Source: Candidatus Melainabacteria bacterium (lineage in GTDB: Bacteria > Cyanobacteriota > Vampirovibrionia > Obscuribacterales > Obscuribacteraceae). Taken from it: 58,462 bases of DNA. The notes beneath the pieces were generated by a model. It was not told the origin of the DNA. It did no database searches and saw nothing but the letters and a program-made list of their open reading frames with translations. The position numbers and the translations under genes were made by a program. The stretch spans positions 1-58,462 of the forward strand of contig JADZFV010000193.1 in NCBI GenBank assembly GCA_020854255.1, written 5' to 3'. Below, piece after piece: positions 15,602-24,308 of the stretch. Numbering within the stretch: position 1 is the first letter of the stretch; each line of letters starts with the position of its first letter.

Positions 15602-18283
15602 TCAGTTATGTTTGGCCGGCACAACACCGCTCTGCAAACACTGCAAGAAGGCCTGCACCAGAGTCGGATCCCACTGCCTTCCCGCGCCGCGATTTATTTC
15701 CGCCTGAGCTTGCTGCGGATCTATACCAGGTCCGTAGCGCATATCGCTGACCATGTTGTGATACGCGTTGGCCAGGCAAATAATGCGCGCTTCGATAGGA
15801 ATTTCGGTTTCCTTCAAACCGGCAGGGAAACCTTCACCATTGTATTCTTCATGATGCGCTCTCACGATCGGCGCCAGGTGAGCGAGATCAGGGAAAGACT
15901 CCAAAAGCTCAGCACCGTCAATCGGGTGACGCATGACGGTAATCAGCTCTGAATCGTGCAATTCTTCTTCACGTTTTTGCAAGATTGGTGCAGCGGCTCC
16001 CAGCTTGCCGACATCGTGAACCAAGGCTGCTTGCCTGACTAAATTCTGAGCGGTCTCGTCAAGTCCAATGCCTTTGGCGATGGCCACGGAATACTCTGCA
16101 ACCTGCCTGGCATGCCCGTTCAAATATTTGTCTTTCGCTTCGATTTGCGAGACCCAACCGTCTATACGACCAAGCATTCGCGCATCAAGACCGGGTGTAG
16201 CGAATATGTAATCGCTGGTCGGATTAGCTGAAGAGAGAATTTCCTGCAATTTTGCCTGAGCTTTCGCTTCGTCGATTTCAATCGGAGGACCTTGAATGAA
16301 TTCAGGTTTAGCCGCTGGCGCCTCTGGCTCAGCTTGCTGAGCTTCAACAGCTTTGAACTGTGACTTATCCTTGTGCATGGAAGCAAGCAGCGCGCTGCCT
16401 TGAGCCGCGGCACTGGGCGCCTTGCCTTTACCCAGTTTGCCGCGCAATCCGGCGCCGGCAGCTGCATTGGAAGCCGCCTTGGGTGTTTGAATGGAGTCGA
16501 GATCTCCCCAGGCGCTGGCAGCAACAGGGGCAGATTTGGGAGTGGGAATGGCATCGAGATTTGACCAATCATTGGCGGCAGGCGTTTCCCCAGCAGCCAG
16601 TGCCGGAGCGGGGGTGGGGGTGAGGGTGGGGGTGGGGGTGGGGGCCGGAGCAGGAGCGGGGGGGGGCGCTGGAGCAGGAGCGGGGGTGGGCGCCGGAGCA
16701 GGAGTTGTTGAAGTGGCTGGAGTAGAAGCCAGCGGCGGGCTCTGTGTCAGCGCTTCGGTGGCGGTCTGAACCGCAGGTAGACCATCGGCAGTAGCCGACA
16801 CCGACTGTTGACCAGATGACGCTTCAGCTGCGGCCGCATCCTGGGGCGCAAAGTCCGAAAAGTCCGTGAATTCTCCAAAATCAATATCCGCGTATGGATC
16901 TTTGGGTTTGATCTCGCCCAGTTGCTCGGTTAGATCTGCTGTTTGGGTAAGGATTTCATCTGGACTAACGGGCACAACGTCGGCCGTTGCAGTGCTATCA
17001 AACTGGGCCGGTTCAAGAAAATTAGCAAAGGCATTGCCGGCGCCTGTCTGCTGGGATTGTCCTTTTGCCTGACCGCGCACTACAGGAGTAATTTTCGGCA
17101 CCGGAATACTGGCCGAAGTATCAGCGGAGGTTACGGTAGCCGCTTCTGGTGGTGGCGCGGGCGGTGGCGCAGGTGGTGGCGCAACAGGTGGCGCGGGAGG
17201 CGGCGCGGGAGGAGGAGGCGGAGGCGGAGGCAGGGCTGGTGCAGCCTTCGCTTGCGGCGGCACAGCCGGTTGCGATGTTTTTCGCGCCGAAGGAATCGCC
17301 TGCGCACCGAGAGCACCTTTGAGCGCATTGCGCACCGATCCTATCGATGCCTTTTCATTCGGACCGGTAGTGTCTTGCACCACCCGCTGGTGAAGTTGCA
17401 TGATCGGCTCACGCGCACGCTTTTCAGCAGGCAATTTAAGCAGCGCTTCGGCGACTTTGTCGGCCACATTCTGCACCATATCCAGCTCGCCACGCGTCCA
17501 GGCTCGGCGATAGTCGCACTGTTGAAGGATAACGCAGCCGTGAGTAGCGTTTTCCGTACGCAACGGAATACCAAGCAAAGACTTCACACTGATCAATTGC
17601 AATTCGTCTTGAACAGGAGACACGTAAGAATTGAGTTGCCCTTCGAAAACCTTGAGCGGAGTCCGACTGAGTAAGACCTGGGCAATCAAAGGCGAATGTG
17701 TAGTTGGCCAGTAATAATCCTGGCAGCTTTGCACTTTGTCTTGTTGCCAGAATTCATAACACTTCCAGCCCGCCTGCGTGTCGTCTGTGCAAATAAAAAG
17801 ACAGCGGCTGGCCTGCAAAACCTTGCCAAGAATATTGACCACCATGAAGAGCGCATCGCCGATACCCAGCGAATAGGCCATTACGTTGCCGATTTCGACG
17901 AGGAACGTATCTCTAAAAGTGTCTCTCTGAATGACGTCATTGATTTGCGCATGGCGAATAATGTCACCCAGTTCTCCCAGAGCGACGCGCATGGAATTTA
18001 CTTCTTCACGCGAAACATCTGCACTCCTGGTCAAGCTCAGCGCACCGAATGTCCGACCCTGAATGACTAGAGGCATCGAAACATGAGGCAGGTTGTCAGG
18101 CAGCTTGACATCCTTGTGCGGTTTAAATTCGCAAATAGAGGTGACATTGGGATCGAGTGGATTGCTGACCATGATCTGGCAGGAATCGGCGTCGAACGTT
18201 TCGCCGATTTCCTTAACAGTGGTCTCAAGGATTTTTCTTAAATCCCTTACCCCTGAAAGTTTTTGCAATAGCGCTACGGTCAT
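15602..18283 (-). CDS. GAF-GAF-(Pro-rich linker)-HD-GYP-like signalling protein
   Basis: An 893-residue cytoplasmic sensor. The ATG has AGAAAG nearby upstream. Residues about 1-130 and 165-290 form two GAF domains, which bind small ligands. Residues about 300-620 are low complexity, with Pro/Ala/Thr repeats. Residues about 690-885 form an HD-GYP-type domain: GHARQVAEYSVAIAKGIGL, ALVHDVGKLG, MRHPIDGAELL, then HHEEYNGEGFPAGL. HD-GYP enzymes hydrolyse cyclic-di-GMP. Here GYP is GFP, and the usual Asp of the ADAYDA segment is Asn (LANAYHNMVSD), so activity may be altered or lost. The proline-rich part is encoded by the G-rich tract listed separately. The start of the Nudix gene's 3' end lies 118 bases upstream. 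Confidence 0.85.
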   Translation of the reverse strand: MTVALLQKLSGVRDLRKILETTVKEIGETFDADSCQIMVSNPLDPNVTSICEFKPHKDVKLPDNLPHVSMPLVIQGRTFGALSLTRSADVSREEVNSMRVALGELGDIIRHAQINDVIQRDTFRDTFLVEIGNVMAYSLGIGDALFMVVNILGKVLQASRCLFICTDDTQAGWKCYEFWQQDKVQSCQDYYWPTTHSPLIAQVLLSRTPLKVFEGQLNSYVSPVQDELQLISVKSLLGIPLRTENATHGCVILQQCDYRRAWTRGELDMVQNVADKVAEALLKLPAEKRAREPIMQLHQRVVQDTTGPNEKASIGSVRNALKGALGAQAIPSARKTSQPAVPPQAKAAPALPPPPPPPPAPPPAPPVAPPPAPPPAPPPEAATVTSADTSASIPVPKITPVVRGQAKGQSQQTGAGNAFANFLEPAQFDSTATADVVPVSPDEILTQTADLTEQLGEIKPKDPYADIDFGEFTDFSDFAPQDAAAAEASSGQQSVSATADGLPAVQTATEALTQSPPLASTPATSTTPAPAPTPAPAPAPPPAPAPAPTPTPTLTPTPAPALAAGETPAANDWSNLDAIPTPKSAPVAASAWGDLDSIQTPKAASNAAAGAGLRGKLGKGKAPSAAAQGSALLASMHKDKSQFKAVEAQQAEPEAPAAKPEFIQGPPIEIDEAKAQAKLQEILSSANPTSDYIFATPGLDARMLGRIDGWVSQIEAKDKYLNGHARQVAEYSVAIAKGIGLDETAQNLVRQAALVHDVGKLGAAAPILQKREEELHDSELITVMRHPIDGAELLESFPDLAHLAPIVRAHHEEYNGEGFPAGLKETEIPIEARIICLANAYHNMVSDMRYGPGIDPQQAQAEINRGAGRQWDPTLVQAFLQCLQSGVVPAKHN
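16610..16692 (+). repeat. G-run low-complexity tract with G-quadruplex potential
   Basis: At least seven runs of three or more G separated by one to three bases lie on the plus strand (units such as GGGGGT). On the coding minus strand they encode alternating Pro with Ala or Thr in the linker of the GAF-HD-GYP protein. A second, weaker G-rich tract with GGCGC units lies at about 17145-17235. Confidence 0.75.
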
Positions 18284-18400
18284 CGAAAGTTCTTTCTGCT
18301 CGGAAGACTCGCGGAGCCGTAGGCAATATCACAAGAGTCCTGCGCGCCTCAAAGTGCCCCTCAGGATCCTAGTATCGCTTATTTAGATCTGTTTGTGTTG

Positions 18401-18919
18401 TTACCCAGCCAATTTTGAAAGAGCCATATCGACCACTTCTCTTACATTTTTAGCTAAGTTAAGGCTGCCAAGTCCGCCTATTGGTATCCAGGCGGCATCA
18501 TGAACTTCCTCCGCCACCGTCAAAAGAGGCATTTCTCCTGATTCACTGCGGTCAACTGCGCAAAGATAGGCCAGATCGACGTGATACAGCTCAACTCCGT
18601 TTTCCACAGCAAAAACTCCATGCATGCACAACGGCTGCTGAAGAAAAAAGGCATCAGTATCTATGGAAATCGGCAATTCAGAAGTCAGTACCATCACCTG
18701 CACCCCGGTTTCCTCGAAAACCTCCCGCATGGCCGCCTCGTGCGGCAATTCCCCCTCGTCGATATGACCACCCGGCGGCAGCCACGCCCCGATGCGCCGG
18801 TGATGTACAAGCAGGATATGACCTTCCTCTATGACAACAGCGGAAGCCGTAAAGTGGTTCGGCACTGGTTTTACAGGCGGCAAAAGATGCGTAAAAAGTG
18901 TGGGACCGTTCGTGGCCAT
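18401..18919 (-). CDS. Nudix hydrolase
   Basis: A 172-residue protein with a complete Nudix box, from GGHIDEG through GELPHEAAMREVFEETGV, matching G-x5-E-x7-R-E-U-x-E-E-x-G-U. The family hydrolyses nucleoside diphosphates linked to another group. Substrate not predictable; the fold begins FTASAVVIEEGHILLVHHRR, as in MutT/ADP-ribose-type members. AGGAG is 11 bases before the ATG. The gene is divergent from the membrane-protein operon at 19010, with an AACCG-N4-CGGTT palindrome between them. Confidence 0.9.
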   Translation of the reverse strand: MATNGPTLFTHLLPPVKPVPNHFTASAVVIEEGHILLVHHRRIGAWLPPGGHIDEGELPHEAAMREVFEETGVQVMVLTSELPISIDTDAFFLQQPLCMHGVFAVENGVELYHVDLAYLCAVDRSESGEMPLLTVAEEVHDAAWIPIGGLGSLNLAKNVREVVDMALSKLAG

Positions 18920-18976
18920 GCCGCTTAGGACTCCTTTGGAAACTGAAACGCTCTTTTAGCGAAATTTTTGAAATTC

Positions 18977-18990
18977 AACCGATAACGGTT
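18977..18990. repeat. Palindrome of the AACCG-N4-CGGTT family, core copy
   Basis: AACCG, centre ATAA, CGGTT. It lies between the divergent Nudix and membrane-protein genes, 20 bases before the ATG at 19010. There is no extended stem and no T-run, so it is more like an operator than a terminator. The centre matches the copy at 5291-5304. Confidence 0.75.
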
Positions 18991-19009
18991 CGGCTTCCAG
19001 AATATAACC

Positions 19010-20083
19010 ATGGCAACCGGACAGGATGAAGCCGGGGGCAGCAAAGTTGGATCCAGCCAATCTTTTGACCGGCAGACAAGTTTAGGATTCGCTAAAATTG
19101 ACGTGATGGAAACAGTTTTGTTTGATCCACCTCCCCAACAGTTACAGTCGGTTGGTGACCTTATTGGTCGCGCCGTAAGACTCTATCGGAAAAATATCAA
19201 ACTTTTTTTCCACGTTCTTATATGGCCAACCGTTTTCCTTACCGCAGCCAAGGTAGCGTTTCACTGGGGTGTAACCAACTTTTCACTGCGTTTTGATCAA
19301 AAAGACTGGACATTAATGGGCATCTCCGCCTTCGTCGCCCTGATTGGCATACTGGGATTGATCAGTGTCGGATTCTATCTGACGCTAAAGCAACTTGCCT
19401 TTATTCGCCTGGTTGATGGTTATGACTCAACGTACAACAACGCCAATGCATATGTCATGCGGCGAAAGTGGAAAATTGTCGGTTTGATTCTGCTTTCTTA
19501 CCTTTTCATAATTGGCACTTCAATCTTGTGGCTGGTCGCAATGTCTGTGTGCATGGCGTTTTTCAAAGCCAACACTGCCAGCACTTATCCATTGTTTGCT
19601 GGCATCGTTTTTTCCTTAATTGGCTTTCTGGTGACGATAACCATCACTTCCATAGCGCTCTATTTGGCATTTGGAGTAGGTGCGTGCGAAGATTTGCCGA
19701 TAGTCGGACTTTTTAAACGCAGCCTCAGCCTTCTATTTCAAGATTTTTGGCGAGCGGGATATTTCTGCACTCTGCTTTTCATCGCCTTAATGGCTGTTCA
19801 GTACCCGCTGTCGCTGCCAATTGTTTTGGTTTCGATTTTTGAATTCATGCGACAGGGCATGACTACAGATTTCGTTACCGATCCGGGCAAGATGCCGTTT
19901 TACTTTACTCTCGTCAACCAGGCCTGGGAATCGATCATAAGCATGGTTACTTGGCCGATTTCATTCATGGCGACCGGTCTTTTTTACTACGATTTGCGGA
20001 TGAGAAAAGAAGGCATTGATCTGCTTCGTCAGCTCGACAGCATATCTAAGCCTGCTGCCGCCATCGCTGAAGAAAAACCTTGA
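19010..20083 (+). CDS. Polytopic membrane protein, first gene of the MoxR/DUF58 operon
   Basis: Up to 357 residues, with about six hydrophobic helices, for example ISAFVALIGILGLISVGFYL, ILLSYLFIIGTSILWLVAMS and IVFSLIGFLVTITITSIALY. It is preceded by an amphipathic VGDLIGRAVRLYRKNIKLFF segment. This layout resembles membrane domains of the glycerophosphodiester-phosphodiesterase-like/DUF975 type that often begin such operons. The true start may be the ATG at 19106 (325 residues), because the first 32 residues look non-conserved; neither start has a good ribosome site. The next gene follows after 15 bases. Role: probably a membrane component working with the DUF4129, MoxR and DUF58 products. 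Confidence 0.65.
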   Translation: MATGQDEAGGSKVGSSQSFDRQTSLGFAKIDVMETVLFDPPPQQLQSVGDLIGRAVRLYRKNIKLFFHVLIWPTVFLTAAKVAFHWGVTNFSLRFDQKDWTLMGISAFVALIGILGLISVGFYLTLKQLAFIRLVDGYDSTYNNANAYVMRRKWKIVGLILLSYLFIIGTSILWLVAMSVCMAFFKANTASTYPLFAGIVFSLIGFLVTITITSIALYLAFGVGACEDLPIVGLFKRSLSLLFQDFWRAGYFCTLLFIALMAVQYPLSLPIVLVSIFEFMRQGMTTDFVTDPGKMPFYFTLVNQAWESIISMVTWPISFMATGLFYYDLRMRKEGIDLLRQLDSISKPAAAIAEEKP

Positions 20084-20098
20084 GACAGCGCTTAATTC

Positions 20099-20779
20099 AT
20101 GGAATTCAAAGATATTAGTGCTGCAATTGCCGACGTCGCCAGTCGCTACCATTACCATAAGCCGCCGCAATTTCTTGTCTATCTGCAGGAAATGCTCAGC
20201 CGGGTGCTGAGATTCCTGAAGGATCTATTCGAGCAACTGCACTTATTCAATTCAGATTTTTCCGACACGCGCATGGTCGGCAACCTAATGCAAATTCTTC
20301 TGTACATTGCAGGCGGACTCTGTGCTCTGATCATAATTTACATGGTCTTCATGCGCATGACGAAATTGACCCAAATGAGCCGCCTTGCCCGCGCAGGTGC
20401 GCTGGAAAGCGAAAGACTTTTGACTTCTGAAGGTTGGCTTGTCGAGGCCAAGTCGCTGGCCGAAAGAGAACATTTCAAATCCGCATGCCGGGCCGCTTAT
20501 CTTTCTTTTTTGCGTCTTCTGGATGAAAAAAACGTGGCTCCCTTTGCACCGACGAAAACCAATTACGAGTATTGGTATCAACTGCACAGAAGCCGGGAGA
20601 TTCAGCTGATTTTTCGGAAACTGGCGGACCTTGTGGAGCTTGTCTGGTTCGGAAGCAAACCAGCAGATCGAAACGACTTCGATCGTTGCCTGCAATTGAT
20701 AGATTCCGCCCACCCGGCAATTGAGAAGCTGTCTGAAAAAAATGACACTCAAACGAAGGAGTCTGAAGTAGTTTCATGA
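20099..20779 (+). CDS. DUF4129 family membrane-anchored protein
   Basis: 226 residues. One transmembrane helix lies near residues 65-83 (LLYIAGGLCALIIIYMVFMR). It is followed by a cytoplasmic helical domain typical of DUF4129: LAEREHFKSACRAAYLSFLR, then YWYQLHRSREIQLIFRKLAD and VWFGSKPADRNDFDRC. DUF4129 domains occur beside MoxR and DUF58 genes and in transglutaminase-like proteins. The last codons overlap the next start by four bases (ATGA). Confidence 0.75.
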   Translation: MEFKDISAAIADVASRYHYHKPPQFLVYLQEMLSRVLRFLKDLFEQLHLFNSDFSDTRMVGNLMQILLYIAGGLCALIIIYMVFMRMTKLTQMSRLARAGALESERLLTSEGWLVEAKSLAEREHFKSACRAAYLSFLRLLDEKNVAPFAPTKTNYEYWYQLHRSREIQLIFRKLADLVELVWFGSKPADRNDFDRCLQLIDSAHPAIEKLSEKNDTQTKESEVVS

Positions 20780-21996
20780 CCGTCGCGGCAGAAGACAGAC
20801 CCAACCGCATATGGTGGCAATTATTTGCCCTGCTTCTGGTCAGCGGATTGGCCGTTTATTCGGGCATTGCTTTCGACGAGCAAAAAGACCGCTTCTGGCC
20901 CGAGACGGAGATCCTCATATCAGTGTTCAATAGAAAGCCCAGCGGTCTTTCCGGCATGAAAGACATCGTGACAAAAATTGGGCAGAAGAACCGCACCTGG
21001 CAATTGCCCTACAGGAACCTGACGGATACGAAAGGTATGCTCGTCATCTGCCAGCCCACAGAATCGCTTTCCGAACTTGATGCCAAGCAAATTCTCGAAT
21101 GGGTGCATAAGGGCAACGATCTGGTTTACTTCGATCACTTTTCCTACAAATTGACGCGCCGCCTTATCGATAAGTTAGGTATCAAATCCAAAGATGGTGA
21201 CGACCTGGTTGACAAAAAACTGGCAGTAACGCAAACGTCCGTACCGGAGTTCGCACATGTCCCATCGCTATTAGTCAGCGCCGAGCGCCGGTTAATCGGC
21301 GGAACGGCCCTGCTAGCCGACAAGTCGGGGACGCTTGTTACTCTCGTCAAACACGGAAAAGGGCGCGTTCTTTTAGGCACTGTTCCCAGTCTCTGTTCGA
21401 ATCGCCGTCTATCCAATCAGGAGGCCTGGCCTAATTTTCAATTTCTCGCCAACTGGATGAGCACCGTCAATGGTGCAGTAATTTTCGACGAACGCTGCCA
21501 TGGCTTCTCATCGGCAACAAACGTTTTTCACTTTCTTCTCAGAGGCCCGTCCGGCCTCGTTTTCTGGCAACTGATGCTGGTACTGGCAGTGGGAGTATTC
21601 AGTGCCGCTCAGCGGTTTGGAGCAATGCGCCAGGTTGTCGTAGCGAGAAAAATTTCCAATCTCGAGTTTATCTTCGGGCTGTCAAATGCATTCAGACGTG
21701 CAAGAGCAAACACGGCCGTACTGGAAATCCTCGGGCAATCTTTCAAGAACCGCCTTTGCAAAGCGCTTGGCATTTCACCGCACGAAAGCTCTGAAAACAT
21801 TGTTTCAGCCTGGAATTCTTCAAAACAGGCAACGAGCATAAATATAAACGAGCTGATCAACAATTATGAGCGAGCATTAAGCAAGAAGCATTTGAGTGAC
21901 TCGGATTTGAGAACCTTGGTCGGCACCTGCGATAAGATAACCAGAACTTTTGCCGATTCTACAGACGAAAAAACAAAGGCGGAGTCTAATACATGA
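20776..21996 (+). CDS. DUF4350 family membrane protein
   Basis: 406 residues. There is an N-terminal helix (LFALLLVSGLAVYSGIAF) and a second one near 260-280 (VFWQLMLVLAVGVFSAA). The DUF4350-type domain between them is a Rossmann-like fold: SVFNRKPSGLSGMKDIV, then MLVICQPTESLSELDAKQIL and HGKGRVLLGTVPSLCSNRRL. The rest is helical and probably cytoplasmic. The genomic context is the best support: it overlaps DUF4129 and MoxR by four bases at each end. Confidence 0.75.
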   Translation: MTVAAEDRPNRIWWQLFALLLVSGLAVYSGIAFDEQKDRFWPETEILISVFNRKPSGLSGMKDIVTKIGQKNRTWQLPYRNLTDTKGMLVICQPTESLSELDAKQILEWVHKGNDLVYFDHFSYKLTRRLIDKLGIKSKDGDDLVDKKLAVTQTSVPEFAHVPSLLVSAERRLIGGTALLADKSGTLVTLVKHGKGRVLLGTVPSLCSNRRLSNQEAWPNFQFLANWMSTVNGAVIFDERCHGFSSATNVFHFLLRGPSGLVFWQLMLVLAVGVFSAAQRFGAMRQVVVARKISNLEFIFGLSNAFRRARANTAVLEILGQSFKNRLCKALGISPHESSENIVSAWNSSKQATSININELINNYERALSKKHLSDSDLRTLVGTCDKITRTFADSTDEKTKAESNT

Positions 21997-22937
21997 CGGA
22001 AATCGGGACAGTTTTCAAACGCTTGCAAGAACGCATAGCCTCAGTGATAGTCGGGCAACCGATGGTGATTGACCAGCTGCTGGTGGCATTGCTTGCCGAA
22101 GGGCATGTGCTTTTAGAAGGCGTGCCAGGCACCGCAAAAACCATGCTGGTAAAAACACTGGCGTCACTTATCTGTGCGGAATTCGGGCGCGTGCAATTGA
22201 CACCTGACATGCTGCCTTCAGACATTCTGGGCACAAGCATCTACGATCTAAATAACAAGACTTTTACTCTGAAGAAAGGCCCGATTTTCACAAGCCTTCT
22301 TCTGGCAGACGAAATAAATCGCACACCGCCCAAGACTCAGTCGGCACTTCTGGAGGCCATGGAAGAAAGACAGGTGACGCTGGATGGGCACACCCAAAAA
22401 CTGCCCGATCTATTTATGGTTGTTGCCACTCAAAACCCGGTTGAATTCGAAGGCACTTACCCACTGCCTGAAGCGCAGCTCGATCGCTTTATGCTCAAAG
22501 TGATGATCGGATATCCGGAGCACGATGCTGAGAGAAAAATGCTCAAAAACTGGCAGGATGGCTTTTATCGCAAGAAGTCTCCGCCGCTTGAGCCTTGCGT
22601 GACTGTGGAAGAAATTCTCAGCGCCCGCCAGCAATTAGACAAAGTGAAAGTAGAAGAATCGATTTTGACTTATCTGATGGAAATAGTGCATAAGTCTCGC
22701 AGTCTCTCTGATCTTCAGCTTGGCGCCAGCCCCCGGGCCGCTTTGAGCTGGCTGGCGGCCGCCAAGTCACATGCCGCTATTGAGGGCAAGGATTTCGTCA
22801 CGCCCGACAATATCAAATTTGTCGCCGAGCCGGTCCTGCGCCACCGCCTTATTCTTACTGCCGAGGCCGAGTTAGACGGCGTTACAGTCGGCCAGGTGAT
22901 TGCAAACCTGCTGCGCCAAGTTGCAGTTCCCCGCTGA
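21993..22937 (+). CDS. MoxR-family AAA+ ATPase
   Basis: A 314-residue cytoplasmic ATPase with Walker A GVPGTAKTM, Walker B LLADEINRTPPKTQSALLEA, sensor 1 in VVATQNPVEFEGTYPLPEAQ, and an arginine finger in the LDRFMLK region. MoxR proteins act as chaperones for maturing protein complexes, usually with DUF58 and VWA partners, as in the next gene. Length and motifs are standard. Confidence 0.95.
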   Translation: MTEIGTVFKRLQERIASVIVGQPMVIDQLLVALLAEGHVLLEGVPGTAKTMLVKTLASLICAEFGRVQLTPDMLPSDILGTSIYDLNNKTFTLKKGPIFTSLLLADEINRTPPKTQSALLEAMEERQVTLDGHTQKLPDLFMVVATQNPVEFEGTYPLPEAQLDRFMLKVMIGYPEHDAERKMLKNWQDGFYRKKSPPLEPCVTVEEILSARQQLDKVKVEESILTYLMEIVHKSRSLSDLQLGASPRAALSWLAAAKSHAAIEGKDFVTPDNIKFVAEPVLRHRLILTAEAELDGVTVGQVIANLLRQVAVPR

Positions 22938-22945
22938 CGGCGCCT

Positions 22946-24280
22946 ATGAAATTAATTGCCAGCCGGCGACTGTATCTTCTGCTTGTTCTAGGAGCAGCAA
23001 TTTTTGCTCTCACCTATTTTGTAGAAGGTGCTCGCACATTCGGTCTTATTTATGATGCGTTGATACTGGTGGCGGTGGCAGTTGATTTCCAGCTGACTGC
23101 CAGACCCCGTCTGATCTCAGCCAGTCGCGAGAATCAGGATCGTCTCTCCATTGGCAGAGTCAATGATGTCCTTCTATTTGTGCACAACAAAAGCAATACC
23201 GATTTAAGAGTGCGCGTCAGAGATGATTATCCGCTCAATCTCAATGCCAGCCTGGAAGAGTTCGAATGCAAAATCAAAAGCGGTGAGCAGGTCACGCTCA
23301 GCTATAACGTAACTCCGCGCCGGCGTGGACTTTACAAATTCGGAGATATTCACGTGCGTTATCTCAGTTTTTTGGGACTCTTCTACCGGCAATCGACTTC
23401 AAAGGCATCTCGAGAAGCAAAGGTATACAGCGACTTAAAGGCTCTGCACGATCTTTCCATCAAGCTGAGCCGCACCACCGAGCTTGGTGACTTAAAACAG
23501 AGAAAACGCGGACAGGGTACGGATTTTGCCAGCCTGCGCGAATACACCGTCGGCGACGACAGCAAACAAATCGACTGGAAAGCCACCGCCAGACGCGACC
23601 GCCCGGTGGTCAGAACTTATGAAGTTGAGCAAGAGCAAAGGCTGCTCATATTAGTGGACGCAGGACGCATGATGTTGTCTGATCTTGAAGGGCTGACTCG
23701 TTTCGATCATGCCCTCAATGCCGGACTTTGTCTGGCTCTCACCGGCCTCACTCACAACGACCAGGTTTCCTTCGCAGTGTTTGCAGACAAACCACTGGCT
23801 TACCTGCCTCCCCGTCGCGGCAAGGCGTACTTAAAAAAAATACTGGAGGCGGTATTCGACATAGAACCACGCATGGTTGAGCCTGATTATCTGGGCATGC
23901 TCTCTTATTTTTCGTCATTGCAGAAAGGGCGTTGCCTGATGGTTTTGCTTACCGATTTGACTGACGCAGTCGGTTCTCAATCGATGCTTGCCGGTCTGGC
24001 CAGTTTGAGAGGCAAACATTTACCTTTTTGCGTCACCCTCAAAGACAGACAGGTCAGCAAGATGTCCCATGAAGGCATTCTCAAAGATGGTCTCGACAAA
24101 AGCATTCCCATCGATCAAATTTATCAGCGCGCCATCGCTTGTGATTTGATTTCCCAGAGAGAATTGGCCCTTTCGGTGTTGCAAAGGCGCGGCTGCCTCG
24201 TTCTGGATTGCCCGCCCCAAGACCTTTCCGACAGACTGGTCGATACATATCTGGAAATCAAAACACGCGGGCGCCTGTAA
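22946..24280 (+). CDS. DUF58 / VWA-like domain protein
   Basis: 444 residues, eight bases after the MoxR gene. Two N-terminal helices (LYLLLVLGAAIFALTYFVEG, then LIYDALILVAVAVDF) are followed by an immunoglobulin-like region (LSYNVTPRRRGLYKFGDIHV). The DUF58 signature RGQGTDFASLREYTVGDD, then SKQIDWKATARRDRPVVRTY is present, and a VWA-like fold follows (LLILVDAGRMM replaces the usual DxSxS). DUF58 proteins are MoxR partners. This gene ends the five-gene operon. Confidence 0.92.
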   Translation: MKLIASRRLYLLLVLGAAIFALTYFVEGARTFGLIYDALILVAVAVDFQLTARPRLISASRENQDRLSIGRVNDVLLFVHNKSNTDLRVRVRDDYPLNLNASLEEFECKIKSGEQVTLSYNVTPRRRGLYKFGDIHVRYLSFLGLFYRQSTSKASREAKVYSDLKALHDLSIKLSRTTELGDLKQRKRGQGTDFASLREYTVGDDSKQIDWKATARRDRPVVRTYEVEQEQRLLILVDAGRMMLSDLEGLTRFDHALNAGLCLALTGLTHNDQVSFAVFADKPLAYLPPRRGKAYLKKILEAVFDIEPRMVEPDYLGMLSYFSSLQKGRCLMVLLTDLTDAVGSQSMLAGLASLRGKHLPFCVTLKDRQVSKMSHEGILKDGLDKSIPIDQIYQRAIACDLISQRELALSVLQRRGCLVLDCPPQDLSDRLVDTYLEIKTRGRL

Positions 24281-24308
24281 ATCGGTCTGGATCAGTCGAT
24301 AAACTGCT

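Noticed and set aside
16943-17674. Arg/Trp-rich plus-strand ORF opposite the Pro-rich linker
   Set aside because: Its composition is the mirror of the Pro/Ala-coding tract and it overlaps the well-supported GAF-HD-GYP gene.
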